Origin: Dyella sp. C9
GTDB lineage: Bacteria; Pseudomonadota; Gammaproteobacteria; Xanthomonadales; Rhodanobacteraceae
NCBI RefSeq assembly: GCF_003332825.1
Contig: NZ_QIRF01000003.1
Location: 372,001-436,000 of the forward strand
Length of the DNA stretch: 64,000 nt
Direction of reading: 5' to 3'
This document shows, piece by piece, positions 34,993 to 44,140 of this stretch. Made by a program: the position numbers and the translations under genes. Positions within the stretch are counted from its first letter, which is position 1; each line of letters starts with the position of its first letter. Below the pieces are notes generated by a model. The model did not search any database and was not told the DNA's origin. It saw nothing but the letters and a program-made list of their open reading frames with translations.

Positions 34993-35385
34993 TTATTTGT
35001 TGCCGTTCAACCAGCGCTCGTACTGCGCCTTGGTAATGTGTCCGGTCTTGCCTTTGTCGACATAGGCGAAGTCATTGGCCAGCAGCGGATAGGCCGAAGC
35101 CTGGTCTTCGGTGATGTAGCGCGAGCCGCCCGAAAGCTGTTCGAAGCTTGGCGCGGGGCCGGCTGCCACCGGCGGCACCACGGAGTTGATCGTCCCCTGC
35201 TGGCCCTGCATGCCGCTGACCTGGGCCTGCGTCCCGCCCGGAGGCGGAGGTGGCGTCGGGGCGGTGGCCGGCATGGTTTCAGATGGCGGCGGGGGGGGCA
35301 TCGTCTGGTCCTGCGCCAGCAGGGAACCGGCCAGCATCATCGAGCCGGCTGTGATCAATGCGATTAGGGGAGTGCGGGATTTCAT
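34993..35385 (-). CDS. Exported Pro-rich protein with a C-terminal EF-hand-like loop
   Basis: No named family. A 130-residue protein with a signal peptide (MKSRTPLIALITAGSMMLAGSLLA) and a Pro/Thr-rich middle (PPPPPSETMPATAPTPPPPP). The C-terminal helix-loop-helix-like YVDKGKTGHITKAQYERW resembles an EF-hand with spaced Asp, Gly and Ile but lacks several calcium ligands. The ending of about 35 residues may be its conserved part. It stands between pldA and ycaQ, alone on the minus strand. Confidence 0.6.
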   Translation of the reverse strand: MKSRTPLIALITAGSMMLAGSLLAQDQTMPPPPPSETMPATAPTPPPPPGGTQAQVSGMQGQQGTINSVVPPVAAGPAPSFEQLSGGSRYITEDQASAYPLLANDFAYVDKGKTGHITKAQYERWLNGNK

Positions 35386-35532
35386 CGTCGTTGCTCCATG
35401 CCAGAATTTGGCTCGTGAACGAATGCGCGCGATCGGAACATTCGTGCCGCTTGTGCGGTGAGGTCCTTCGCGCTGAATTGAACGCTAGCAAAGGCTGGCT
35501 AAATGTCGCCTCAATATCGGCATGGTGAGTGC

Positions 35533-36819
35533 GTGAAACCATCGTTACCGTTGTCTGTCTCTTCATCCAATCCACAGCGTGCAGTCAGCCTGGGCCAGGC
35601 ACAGCGGCTGCATCTTGCTGCACAGGGACTGCTGGCGCGGCCGCGCGCACGTTCACGGGTGGATGACGTGATCGCGAGCATTTCGCGCATGCGCCTGTTG
35701 CAGATCGACAGCATCCACGTGGTCGCGCGCAGTCCGTACCTGGTGCTTCATTCGCGGCTTGGCGATTACGACCCGCAATGGCTGGACGACGCACTCGAAC
35801 AGGGACGCATCGCCGAGTGCTGGGCGCACGAGGCGTGTTTCGTGCCCGCCGCGGATATCGCCTTGCATCACGCATGGCGAAGCCAGCGTGCGGCGCATTG
35901 GGCCTACAAGCATGCCGATCGCATGCATCGCGAACATCGCGCCGGCATGGATGCCTTGCTGGCGCGCATCCGCGAAAGCGGGGCCATGCGTGCATCCGAC
36001 TTCGAAGGCGAGCCGCGCGGTGCAGGTGGCTGGTGGTCCTGGAAGCCCGAAAAGCGCTGGCTGGAAGCGTGGTTCGCGCTGGGCGAATTGATGGTGACGC
36101 GGCGCGAGCGCTTCCAGCGGGTCTATGACCTGGCAAAGCGCGTCGCGGCCAAGCTCGATCCCCCGCTTGACCAGGCGGTGCTGCACCACGGCCACGCCGC
36201 GCTTCGGCGTCGGCTGGTTCTTGATGGCGTGCGCGCCTTGGGCATCGCGCAAGCCCGCTGGGTCGCGGACTATCACCGGCTCAAGCCGGCCGTAACCGAT
36301 GCCGAACTGACGCCACTGGTGGCCGAGGGCGAGCTGTTGCAGGTGCGGGTGGCCGAGTGGAAGTCGCCGGCGTACGTGCATCGCGATCATGCCGAGTCGT
36401 TGGCGGCAGCGGAGCAGGGCAGGCTGCGCGCCACGCATACCACGCTGCTGTCACCGTTCGACCCCGTGGTGTGGGACCGTTCCCGGGTGCAGGCGTTGTT
36501 CGACTTCGAATACACCATCGAGTGCTACGTACCCGCGCCCAAGCGGCGTTATGGGTACTACGTGTTGCCGATCCTGCATCGCGGACGCCTGATCGGGCGG
36601 CTGGATGCCAAGGCACATCGCCGCGAGGGCGTGTTCGAGATCAAGGCACTGTTCTTCGAGGAAGGTGTAGAGGCGACGGCTCGTCTGCTCGAGGACGTCG
36701 CCGGCGCGATCGCCGCGACGGCGCGTTGGCATGGCACCCCCAAGCTGCGCCTGGGAAAGTCGCGCCCGGCGAGCATCGCTGCGCCGTTGCGGGCGCTGTG
36801 GCGCCACTCGGGCGCCTAG
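35533..36819 (+). CDS. ycaQ: YcaQ-like winged-helix DNA glycosylase
   Basis: Member of the AlkZ/YcaQ (HTH_42) family, which unhooks interstrand crosslinks and excises bulky lesions. The catalytic QxD motif is visible as QIDSIHVVARS (Gln and Asp near residue 57). SPFDPVVWDRSRVQALFDFEYTIECYVP and RRYGYYVLPILHRGRLIGRLDAKAHR are family blocks. Length is 428 residues from the GTG at 35533, chosen for the GGTGAG site; an ATG at 35503 adds ten residues. The next gene on the minus strand overlaps its end by four bases. Confidence 0.85.
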   Translation: MKPSLPLSVSSSNPQRAVSLGQAQRLHLAAQGLLARPRARSRVDDVIASISRMRLLQIDSIHVVARSPYLVLHSRLGDYDPQWLDDALEQGRIAECWAHEACFVPAADIALHHAWRSQRAAHWAYKHADRMHREHRAGMDALLARIRESGAMRASDFEGEPRGAGGWWSWKPEKRWLEAWFALGELMVTRRERFQRVYDLAKRVAAKLDPPLDQAVLHHGHAALRRRLVLDGVRALGIAQARWVADYHRLKPAVTDAELTPLVAEGELLQVRVAEWKSPAYVHRDHAESLAAAEQGRLRATHTTLLSPFDPVVWDRSRVQALFDFEYTIECYVPAPKRRYGYYVLPILHRGRLIGRLDAKAHRREGVFEIKALFFEEGVEATARLLEDVAGAIAATARWHGTPKLRLGKSRPASIAAPLRALWRHSGA

Positions 36820-37280
36820 CGGGAGGTCGGGGCCGAAGCCGGGGCCGCCGGGCTGGCCGGAGCACAGGACTTGCCGTGCAGCGCCTGCCTCAGCTGCTGC
36901 GCCAGGGCGGTGCAACGTGCGCCCAGCTGGGGACGGATGGCCGGGTCCTGCGAGTCCTTGAGCAGACTGGTGCGCATGTCCTGGTAGTGGGCGTCGATCT
37001 GGTCGGGCGCATAGATCGCTGCGGCACGGTGGCACGCCACATAGCTGGACAGGTAATCGTCGCAGGCCGGAATGCCGGTACTGCTGGGCAGGCCGGCGGT
37101 GGGCTTGGCCGCACTGCTGCGCGTGCCGGTACTGGCGGCGCCGCCATGCGCGGCGGCACCGGCCGACGTGCCAGAGGCGGAGACCGGGCGGGTCGCGGGC
37201 TTGCTGGCGCAACCGGCCAGGATCAGCAGGGTGGCGGCCAGCAGCGTGGGCAGGGTCGATGGCTTGGGTAAGGGTTTCAT
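36816..37280 (-). CDS. Small lipoprotein of unknown function
   Basis: A 154-residue protein with a lipobox (LAGC near residue 24). It has an Ala/Ser/Gly/Thr-rich linker (residues 27-68) and a Cys-containing C-terminal region: IPACDDYLSSYVACHRAA ... RCTALAQQLRQAL ... CAP, with four cysteines spaced as for disulfides. No family recognised. It is convergent with ycaQ and divergent from the cold-shock gene. Confidence 0.6.
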   Translation of the reverse strand: MKPLPKPSTLPTLLAATLLILAGCASKPATRPVSASGTSAGAAAHGGAASTGTRSSAAKPTAGLPSSTGIPACDDYLSSYVACHRAAAIYAPDQIDAHYQDMRTSLLKDSQDPAIRPQLGARCTALAQQLRQALHGKSCAPASPAAPASAPTSR

Positions 37281-37649
37281 GGGCTACTCCTGCGCGTGTC
37301 GTGGCCGTTCCGGGAGGCGCCAGGGGCGGCGTTGGCCGAATCGATGGGGTCGTCCCGGGGGTAAAGCAAAAGGGTCAAATGAGAAGGTTATGTGAAAATC
37401 ATACCTTTCCTTCCTGCCGTGGATAGGGATTCATTCAGCTTTGCAGGCAAAATCCGGTTCGCGTTACGGACTTTGAGCGGTTATGATGTCTCCGCTGTGT
37501 TTGCCGGGGTCACCAGAGTTTTGTGACCCGATGGCGCCTGATCTCGATCTAGCATCATCGCCTCACCCCTAGGGTTTCCTAGCACACCAGTAAGCCGGCC
37601 TGCGCATGTTGCGCGGGCCGAGTCTGTTCAATCCTACGGAGTGATTTAC
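37281..37649. other. Promoter region and long 5' UTR of the first cold-shock gene
   Basis: A 369-base gap. A -10 TATGAT occurs at 37482-37487 with a weak TTCGCG at 37458-37463 18 bases before it, predicting a 5' UTR of about 155 bases before the ATG. A long UTR is typical of CspA-type genes, where its folding controls translation in the cold. The first half must carry the promoter of the divergent lipoprotein. Confidence 0.45.
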
Positions 37650-37859
37650 ATGTCTGATCGTCAGATCGGTACCGTCAAGTGGTTCAACGATGCCAAGGGT
37701 TTCGGCTTCATCAGCCGTGACAACGGCCCGGATGTCTTCGTGCATTTCCGCGCGATCCAGGGCAATGGCTTCAAGAGCCTGCAGGAAGGCCAGAAGGTCA
37801 GCTTCAAGGTTGTGCAGGGCCAGAAGGGCCTGCAGGCCGACGAAGTGATGGTGGCCTAA
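37650..37859 (+). CDS. Cold-shock protein (CspA family), copy 1
   Basis: Small OB-fold nucleic-acid chaperone of 69 residues. RNP1-like KGFGFISRD and RNP2-like DVFVHF are intact. The ATG at 37650 has GGAG eight bases upstream. It is very similar to the copy at 38149, with changes mostly in residues 30-50 ([16 protein letters not shown] against [16 protein letters not shown]), so the two arose by tandem duplication. Each copy has its own promoter region and its own terminator. Confidence 0.95.
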   Translation: MSDRQIGTVKWFNDAKGFGFISRDNGPDVFVHFRAIQGNGFKSLQEGQKVSFKVVQGQKGLQADEVMVA

Positions 37860-37885
37860 AGAAAAGCGCGTTTAATTGCGCAAAG

Positions 37886-37918
37886 AAAAAGCCAGGCAGC
37901 AATGCCTGGCTTTTTTGT
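37886..37918 (+). terminator. Terminator of cold-shock copy 1
   Basis: GCCAGGCA (37891-37898), tetraloop GCAA, TGCCTGGC (37903-37910), then TTTTTT. Intrinsic terminator with a GNRA tetraloop, preceded by an A-run. Confidence 0.9.
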
Positions 37919-37970
37919 TTTTTGGCAAATGTCGTTGAAATGTGAAAATGCGTGAATATGCATAAAGCCA

Positions 37971-38000
37971 TTCACTTGCATTAAAGAAATCCGTTATGCT
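37971..38000 (+). promoter_or_regulatory. Candidate promoter of cold-shock copy 2
   Basis: TTCACT (37971-37976), 18 bases, TATGCT (37995-38000). This is a moderate sigma-70 fit. The predicted 5' UTR is about 140 bases, similar to that of copy 1. Confidence 0.4.
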
Positions 38001-38148
38001 GCATTTACTGTGGTTGCTCGGTCACGTGCGTGCCCGATGCGTGACTCGCAAGAGTCCACATCGCTTCACCCGATCCCTGCATGCCCAGTAAGCCGTCGGC
38101 CAAAGGGGAGGCTGACTTGTCTCAGCATCGAGCAGATCGGAGTGAGTC

Positions 38149-38358
38149 ATGTCGGATCGTGAAGTTGGCACAGTCAAATGGTTCAACGACGCCAAGGGCT
38201 TCGGCTTCATCAGCCGCGAGAGCGGCCCAGACGTCTTCGTGCATTTCAGGGCGATCAGCGGTTCGGGCTTCCGTAGCCTGAAAGAGGGGCAGAAGGTGAG
38301 CTTCAAGGTCGTGCAGGGCCAAAAGGGCCTGCAGGCCGATGAAGTGACTCCCGCTTGA
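38149..38358 (+). CDS. Cold-shock protein (CspA family), copy 2
   Basis: A 69-residue OB-fold protein, near-duplicate of copy 1, with intact KGFGFISRE and DVFVHF motifs. The ATG at 38149 has GGAG about eight bases upstream (GGAGTGAGTC). A second long 5' UTR with its own -10 (TATGCT) precedes it, and a separate terminator follows, so the two genes can be expressed independently. Which copy, if either, is cold-inducible cannot be read from the sequence. Confidence 0.95.
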   Translation: MSDREVGTVKWFNDAKGFGFISRESGPDVFVHFRAISGSGFRSLKEGQKVSFKVVQGQKGLQADEVTPA

Positions 38359-38377
38359 GTTGTCGCCATGAATGAAG

Positions 38378-38408
38378 AAAAAGGCCGGCGCAAGCCGGCC
38401 TTTTTTTT
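38378..38408 (+). terminator. Terminator of cold-shock copy 2
   Basis: GGCCGGC (38383-38389), GCAA tetraloop, GCCGGCC (38394-38400), then eight T. Same GNRA loop as the terminator of copy 1. Confidence 0.9.
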
Positions 38409-38495
38409 ATGGGCGGTCTTTTTCATCGTCAATGGATTGGTTAGCCTGCCACGCTCCCGCATCGCCATTGGTCATTTACGCCCGTGCCTCTTCCG

Positions 38496-39398
38496 ATGAT
38501 GTCTGCAAACGCGCCAGATAATGCCTGCTTGCCCGCATGCGAAACCCTACCGGCTACCAGTGGTGACGGTGCATTTGCCGAAGTGCTGCTGCAACGGCCG
38601 GCGGGCGAGGTGCGCGAGGTGCTGTATTGGCTGCCTGCGCTGGGCGTCTCGGCCCGGCAATACCTGCCATTGGCGCAGGCACTGGCAGGGCAAGGGATCG
38701 CAGTGGCGATCCACGAATGGCGTGGCATCGGCTCGAGCAATCACCGCGCCGGCCGCCATGACGACTGGGGCTATCGCGAACTGCTGCTGGAAGACATCCC
38801 CGCTGGCGTGGCTGCGTTGCATGCGCGACTGCCGCGCCAGCACTACTGGATGGGCGGGCATAGCCTGGGCGCGCAGCTGGCTTCGCTGTACGCGAGCCTG
38901 CACCCGGCGCGAGTGGCGGGGCTGGTGGTCGTGGCCAGCGGATCGCCGTACTGGCGGCAGTTTCGCTACGGGCGCTGGATCTGGATGGGTTACACGCTGG
39001 CGCCCTGGCTGGCGAGACTGGTTGGCTACCTGCCAGGACGGCGGATCGGCTTTGGCGGGAACGAGGCTCGCCGCGTGATCGAGGACTGGCCCCGCAGTGG
39101 TCGCACCGGACGCTATGCCGCTGCCGGCAGCGAGGTGGATTTCGAGGGGGGCCTGCGGGCATTGGACCTGCCGCTGCTCGCCCTGCGCCTGCACGACGAC
39201 TGGCTGGGGCCTGCGGCTTCCCTGGACTGGCTGCTCGGCAAGATGCCGCATAGCCAGGCCGCACGCGAAGTCATCACTGGCGCCGACCTCGAGGGCCGGC
39301 GCGCCGATCACTTTGGCTGGATGAAGACGCCTGCACCCGTGGCCACTCGCGTGGCGGCGTGGCTTGCCCAGGTGCAATCGCGCGATGCGGCAACTTGA
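38496..39398 (+). CDS. Alpha/beta-hydrolase family protein
   Basis: Predicted serine hydrolase of unknown substrate. The nucleophile elbow is GHSLGA near residue 124 and the acid/His part is suggested by LALRLHDDWLGP and ADHFGWMKTP near the C-terminus. Length is about 300 residues. The start is unclear: two in-frame ATGs at 38496 and 38499 and a GTG at 38484, none with a good ribosome site. The body carries hydrophobic residues (GYTLAPWLARLVGYL) but no signal peptide. It is followed 52 bases later by the old-yellow-enzyme gene, so the two may be co-transcribed. Confidence 0.7.
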   Translation: MMSANAPDNACLPACETLPATSGDGAFAEVLLQRPAGEVREVLYWLPALGVSARQYLPLAQALAGQGIAVAIHEWRGIGSSNHRAGRHDDWGYRELLLEDIPAGVAALHARLPRQHYWMGGHSLGAQLASLYASLHPARVAGLVVVASGSPYWRQFRYGRWIWMGYTLAPWLARLVGYLPGRRIGFGGNEARRVIEDWPRSGRTGRYAAAGSEVDFEGGLRALDLPLLALRLHDDWLGPAASLDWLLGKMPHSQAAREVITGADLEGRRADHFGWMKTPAPVATRVAAWLAQVQSRDAAT

Positions 39399-39450
39399 AG
39401 CGGCGCCTGCGCGCCTGCATGTGTGCCTGATCTTTCCCCGGACCCCTCCC

Positions 39451-40509
39451 ATGAAACTGTTCACTCCCTACGCCCAACGCAGCCTGACGTTGCGCAATCG
39501 ACTGGTCATCGCACCGATGTGCCAGTACTCGGCTGTCGATGGCATGCCGGACGAGTGGCATCTCGTCCATCTGGGTAGTCGAGCCGTGGGTGGCGCCGCG
39601 CTGGTGATCGCGGAAGCCACCGCCGTCAGTGCACAGGGGCGCATCTCGCCTGGCGACGTGGGCTTGTGGAATGAGCGTCAGGTGGCTGCATGGCAGCCGA
39701 TCACGCGTTTCATCCACGCACAGGGCGCCATCGCCGGCGTGCAGCTGGCGCACGCCGGACGCAAGGCCAGCGTGCAGGCCCCCTGGCTGGGCGGCCACCC
39801 GCTGACGGCCGAGGCCGGAGCGTGGCAGACCGTGGCACCGTCGGCCATTCCGTTCGACCACCATTGGCACGTGCCGCAGGCGCTGGACGCGGCGGGGATT
39901 GCCCAGGTGGTCGCGGATTTCCGCGCGGCCGCGGTGCGTGCGCGGGAAGCGGGCTTCCAGTTGATCGAACTGCACGGGGCGCATGGCTACCTGCTGCATC
40001 AATTCCTTTCGCCGCTGAGCAACCAGCGCACCGACAACTATGGCGGCAGCTTCGAGAACCGCACGCGACTGGTGCTCGAAGTGATCAAGGCCGTGCGTGA
40101 GGTATGGCCCGAGCACTTGCCACTGTGGCTGCGCATTTCCGCCACCGACTGGGCCGAGGGTGGCTGGGACATCGAGCAGAGCGTCCAGCTGGCGGGGCTG
40201 GTGAAGCCACTGGGCGTGGATCTGGTGGACGTGTCGAGCGGCGGCCTGGTGCCGCATGTGAAGATTCCCGTGGCGCCCGGTTACCAGGTGCCGTTCGCCG
40301 CGCGGATACGGCGCGACGCGGACATCGCCACTGGCGCAGTGGGCCTCATCACCGAATCCACACATGCGGCGCGCATCATCGACGAGGGCTGTGCCGACTT
40401 CGTGCTGATTGCGCGTGAGAGCCTGCGCGACCCGTATTTCCCGCGCCGCGCTGCGCAGGAGCTGGGCGTGTCGATCGAGGCGCCGGTGCAGTACCAGCGC
40501 GCCTGGTAA
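39451..40509 (+). CDS. Old-yellow-enzyme family NADPH:flavin oxidoreductase (YqjM type)
   Basis: FMN enzyme that reduces activated alkenes with NAD(P)H. The start is the ATG at 39451. APMCQYSAVDG (Cys24) is the thiol-switch Cys of the YqjM subgroup, LAHAGRKASVQAPW and ELHGAHGYLLHQFLSPLSN carry the FMN and substrate residues (the HxxH-like pair), and DNYGGSFENRTRLVLEVI is the closing signature. Length is 352 residues. The physiological substrate is unknown. It lies with a hydrolase upstream and a pirin downstream, 30 bases on. Confidence 0.92.
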   Translation: MKLFTPYAQRSLTLRNRLVIAPMCQYSAVDGMPDEWHLVHLGSRAVGGAALVIAEATAVSAQGRISPGDVGLWNERQVAAWQPITRFIHAQGAIAGVQLAHAGRKASVQAPWLGGHPLTAEAGAWQTVAPSAIPFDHHWHVPQALDAAGIAQVVADFRAAAVRAREAGFQLIELHGAHGYLLHQFLSPLSNQRTDNYGGSFENRTRLVLEVIKAVREVWPEHLPLWLRISATDWAEGGWDIEQSVQLAGLVKPLGVDLVDVSSGGLVPHVKIPVAPGYQVPFAARIRRDADIATGAVGLITESTHAARIIDEGCADFVLIARESLRDPYFPRRAAQELGVSIEAPVQYQRAW

Positions 40510-40539
40510 GCCGCCCTGTCTTTATTCCAGGAGTCATGG

Positions 40540-41412
40540 ATGGAACAGCAACCGATGGTGATCGACGGTCGTGTGCACGACCTGGGTGATGGCTTCAACG
40601 TACGACGCCTGCTGCCTGTATTGCAGGCCCGGCACGTGGGGCCGTTTGTGTTTTTCGATTACATGGGCCCGGTGACCTTTCTGGAGGACCAGGGCATGGA
40701 TGTGCGGCCGCACCCGCACATCGGCCTGGCCACCGTGACCTGGTTGTTCGAGGGCGTGATCCGCCATCGCGACAGCCTGGGCAGCATCGCCGACATCCGT
40801 CCGGGCGAGGTGAACTGGATGACCTCGGGGCGTGGCATCGTGCATTCCGAGCGCACGCCGCCCGAGGCGCGCGGCGGCGGGCAGCGCACGCACGGCATCC
40901 AGGTCTGGGTGGCCTTGCCGCAGAAGGACGCGGAGATTGATCCGGAATTCCATCACCACGGCGCAGACGAGCTGCCGCGGCTGGAGCTTCCGGGCGCCAG
41001 CCTGGTGTTGATCGCCGGCACGGCCTACGGCAAGGCATCGCCGGTGAAGGTGTTCGCACCGATGTTCTTCATCGAGGCGACGCTCGAGGCAGGCGCCGAG
41101 CTGTCGTGGCCGCCGGAGCACAGCGAGCGCGGCGTGTGCGTGGTCGACGGCGAGGTGGAGTGGGACGGCGTCACTGTGCAGCCCATGCAGGCAGCGGTAC
41201 AGGCCGGCGCGGACTCGCCGCCGTTGCGCGCGCGCGTGGCCAGTCGCGTCATGTTGTTCGGCGGCGCGCCGCTGGATGGCGAGCGTCACCTGTGGTGGAA
41301 CTTCGTGGCCAGCAGCCGTGAGCGCATCGACCAGGCCAAGGCCGACTGGGCGGCTCAGCGCATGGGGAAGGTCGTGGGCGACGAGCAGGAGTTCATCCCG
41401 CTACCGACCTGA
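40540..41412 (+). CDS. Pirin-family protein
   Basis: Bicupin protein; several bacterial pirins are quercetin 2,3-dioxygenases, others act in redox signalling. The metal motif is HPHIGLATVTWLFEG near residue 58-72 with HSERTPPE at about 103 (GRGIVHSERTPPEARGGG). Length is 290 residues. The ATG at 40540 has AGGAG about 11 bases upstream. It may share a transcript with the preceding old-yellow-enzyme gene. Substrate and regulation are unknown. Confidence 0.9.
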   Translation: MEQQPMVIDGRVHDLGDGFNVRRLLPVLQARHVGPFVFFDYMGPVTFLEDQGMDVRPHPHIGLATVTWLFEGVIRHRDSLGSIADIRPGEVNWMTSGRGIVHSERTPPEARGGGQRTHGIQVWVALPQKDAEIDPEFHHHGADELPRLELPGASLVLIAGTAYGKASPVKVFAPMFFIEATLEAGAELSWPPEHSERGVCVVDGEVEWDGVTVQPMQAAVQAGADSPPLRARVASRVMLFGGAPLDGERHLWWNFVASSRERIDQAKADWAAQRMGKVVGDEQEFIPLPT

Positions 41413-41499
41413 AGAAGGCGCAGCCGCATGCTGCGACTGCGCGTGCATGCGGCTGCGTATGGTATTAGGCTGGTGTTCATTCTTTCCGGGGTGACCAGC

Positions 41500-41802
<303 letters not shown>

Positions 41803-41826
41803 CGCCGCGCAGGCGCTGGCCGAGGG

Positions 41827-42216
41827 TCAGCGGTACTGCTCGTGGCAGGACTTGCAGGTTTCGTTGACCGGCCGTATCGCCTGGGCCAGTGCGGCGCAGG
41901 TGGTGGGGGTGGCCTGCACGGCGGCCTGCGCCTCCTGGTGCAGCTTGGCGGCTTCGTCCAGGAAAGGCTTGTCCACGCCGGGGAAGGCTTCCGTGATGTC
42001 GGCCGAGGTCTCCAGCAGGCGGGTCAGGTGCTGCTGTACCTGGGGGGCATCGCATTGATTAGTCTTCACGGCCTGGTTGAGCGCGCCCGCGTGGTGCCCC
42101 ATCAGCTTCATCACCGAGTGCGATAGCGGTTCGTGTTCGTGCAACGCATTCATGGAGAACACCGTGCCAAGGATGCCGATGGCCAGGCCGAGCACGATCA
42201 GGAGGGCGGCGCGCAT
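41827..42216 (-). CDS. Small class II cytochrome c-type protein
   Basis: A 129-residue protein with an N-terminal membrane or signal segment (LLIVLGLAIGILGTVF) and a haem site CKSCH near the C-terminus, as in cytochrome c-556/c' proteins where the CxxCH is last. The helical part SHSVMKLMGHHAGALNQAV offers the axial His or Met region. The start used is ATG 42216; an in-frame ATG at 42252 adds 12 residues. Role in electron transfer is inferred. It is convergent with the DUF962 gene. Confidence 0.78.
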   Translation of the reverse strand: MRAALLIVLGLAIGILGTVFSMNALHEHEPLSHSVMKLMGHHAGALNQAVKTNQCDAPQVQQHLTRLLETSADITEAFPGVDKPFLDEAAKLHQEAQAAVQATPTTCAALAQAIRPVNETCKSCHEQYR

Positions 42217-42341
42217 GCTGGAGGTTTCCGCGTGGTGGCAAAGGAAGCGCAAGCATACCCGCGCTTTTCGCGGCCGTGCTGCGGCGCGCGTCGGCTGCAG
42301 CTAAAATGCCCTGTCTTCAAGGTCTTGGACGGGTTTCAGTA

Positions 42342-43184
42342 ATGCATCCAGATAGTGCGGCTGGCGCCGTTGCAGGGGCTTCCCCGAAGGGCGTGGCCGA
42401 AGTGGCCTATCCACGCGAACGGTTTGCCGGCGTGGAGCGCCTGTACGGCGTGGGCAGCGTGGACCGGCTGGCGCAGAGCCATGTCTGCGTGATCGGCATT
42501 GGCGGCGTAGGTTCCTGGGCGGCCGAGGCGCTGGCGCGCAGCGGCGTGGGCCGCCTGACCTTGATCGATGCGGACGAGATCTGTGTATCCAACACCAACC
42601 GACAGCTGCACGCGCTGGATGGCGAGTACGGCAAGTCCAAGGTTGCGGTGATCGAACAGCGCCTGCGCGCGATCAATCCTGCGATCCAGGTGGATGCGAT
42701 CGAGCGCTTCCTCACCACCTCGACGCTGGACGAACTGCTCGACCGCGGCTACGACGTGGTGCTGGATGCCTGCGACGCGTTCCGCGTAAAGCTGGAGGCC
42801 ATCGCCTGGTGCCGTCGCCGCAAACTGCCGATGGTGACAGTGGGCTCGGCCGGTGGGCGGACCGATCCGACGCAGATCCGCGTGCGCGATCTTTCGCGCA
42901 CCGAGCACGACGCGATGTTCAGCCTGATCCGCAAGAAGCTCCGCCAGGACTTCGGCTTTCCGCGCAACCCCGATCGTTACTTCGGCGTGTCGGCGGTGTA
43001 CTCGCTGCAGAACGTGCAGTACCCGCAGCCGGATGGCAGCGTGTGCGGCACGCGCCCGCCGGTGGCCAACGGCACCGAGGCGCTCAATCTCGCCTGCGGC
43101 GGTGGGCTGGGGGCCGCCACCCATGTGACCGGCGCGTTTGCATTCGCCGCGGTGGGCAAGGTGATGGAGAAGCTGCTGGGGTGA
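42342..43184 (+). CDS. tcdA: tRNA threonylcarbamoyladenosine dehydratase
   Basis: Converts t6A37 in tRNA to cyclic t6A with ATP. It is an E1-like enzyme: GIGGVGS at residues 52-58 binds ATP and DADEICVSNTNRQLHA is the adenylation site. The block VLDACDAFRVKLEAIAWCRRRKLP is the conserved cysteine-bearing part, and DPTQIRVRDLSRTEHD is family-specific. The ATG at 42342 sets the N-terminus; an in-frame upstream extension is not supported. Length is 280 residues. The E. coli equivalent is CsdL/YgdL, paired there with the sulphur carrier CsdE; no partner is adjacent here. Confidence 0.92.
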   Translation: MHPDSAAGAVAGASPKGVAEVAYPRERFAGVERLYGVGSVDRLAQSHVCVIGIGGVGSWAAEALARSGVGRLTLIDADEICVSNTNRQLHALDGEYGKSKVAVIEQRLRAINPAIQVDAIERFLTTSTLDELLDRGYDVVLDACDAFRVKLEAIAWCRRRKLPMVTVGSAGGRTDPTQIRVRDLSRTEHDAMFSLIRKKLRQDFGFPRNPDRYFGVSAVYSLQNVQYPQPDGSVCGTRPPVANGTEALNLACGGGLGAATHVTGAFAFAAVGKVMEKLLG

Positions 43185-43242
43185 AACCGGGGTTGGGGGC
43201 GCATATCGGAGCACCCCCGCGACACATCCCCCATCCCTGCTT

Positions 43243-43983
43243 TTACCAACCCATGTAGTGACCGCCGTTGATCGAGAGGTTCGCGCCGGTGATCCAGCCG
43301 GCCTCTTCGCCGGTGAGGAAGGCCACCGCATGGGCGATTTCCTCCGGACGGCCCAGGCGGCCCACCGGGATCTGCGCGATGATCTTTTCACGCACGTCCT
43401 CCGGTACCGCCATCACCATGTCGGTGCCCACGTAGCCCGGCGACACGGTGTTCACCGTGATGCCGAACTTGGCGTTTTCCTGCGCCAGCGAAATGGTGAA
43501 GCCGTGCATGCCGGCCTTGGCGGCGGCGTAGTTGGCCTGGCCGTACTGGCCCTTCTGGCCGTTGATGGAGCTGATCTGCACGATGCGGCCCCACTTGCGC
43601 GCGCGCATGCCCTCGATCACCGGGCGTGTCACGTTGAAGCAGGCGTTGAGGTTGGTGTTCACCACTTCCATCCACTGCGGATAGCTCATCTTGTGGAAGG
43701 TGGTGTCGCGTGTGATGCCGGCATTGTTGACCAGGATCTCCACCGGGCCCATGGCGCCTTCGATGATGCGTGCCATCGCTTCGCACGAATCAGGGTCCTT
43801 GACGTCGCCCGGCACCAGCATCACCTCGATGCCTTCCTTCGCCATCAGTTCCTTCACCGCTTCGGCCTTGGACTGGTCGCGGTAGTTGGTGGCGACCCGA
43901 TGCCCCTGGCGGGCGAGGTAGCGAATGATCGCGGTGCCGATACCGCCGGTGCCGCCAGTGACCAATGCCGTGCGCTGCGTCAT
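43243..43983 (-). CDS. phbB: Acetoacetyl-CoA reductase
   Basis: NADPH-dependent short-chain dehydrogenase that makes (R)-3-hydroxybutyryl-CoA for polyhydroxybutyrate. The cofactor loop TGGTGGIG is at residues 8-15, the catalytic Ser-Tyr-Lys is in ISSINGQKGQYGQANYAAAK, and the PhbB-specific ending NLSINGGHYMGW is present. Length is 246 residues. The ATG at 43983 has GGAG seven bases upstream. No phaC or phaA lies beside it, so the remaining pathway genes are elsewhere, or it serves another 3-hydroxyacyl-CoA. Confidence 0.92.
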   Translation of the reverse strand: MTQRTALVTGGTGGIGTAIIRYLARQGHRVATNYRDQSKAEAVKELMAKEGIEVMLVPGDVKDPDSCEAMARIIEGAMGPVEILVNNAGITRDTTFHKMSYPQWMEVVNTNLNACFNVTRPVIEGMRARKWGRIVQISSINGQKGQYGQANYAAAKAGMHGFTISLAQENAKFGITVNTVSPGYVGTDMVMAVPEDVREKIIAQIPVGRLGRPEEIAHAVAFLTGEEAGWITGANLSINGGHYMGW

Positions 43984-44140
43984 GCCTGTTCTCCGAAAGA
44001 TGCCGATGTTCATTCACCCCTGACCATGCGACCGGGGCCACGCCATCTCTACCACGTAACACATGGCAAAACGTCTACGGACGATGAGCGGGCGCCGCGC
44101 CATACGCGAGGGTCAGGACGGAACTTCTTTATAGCGGTTT

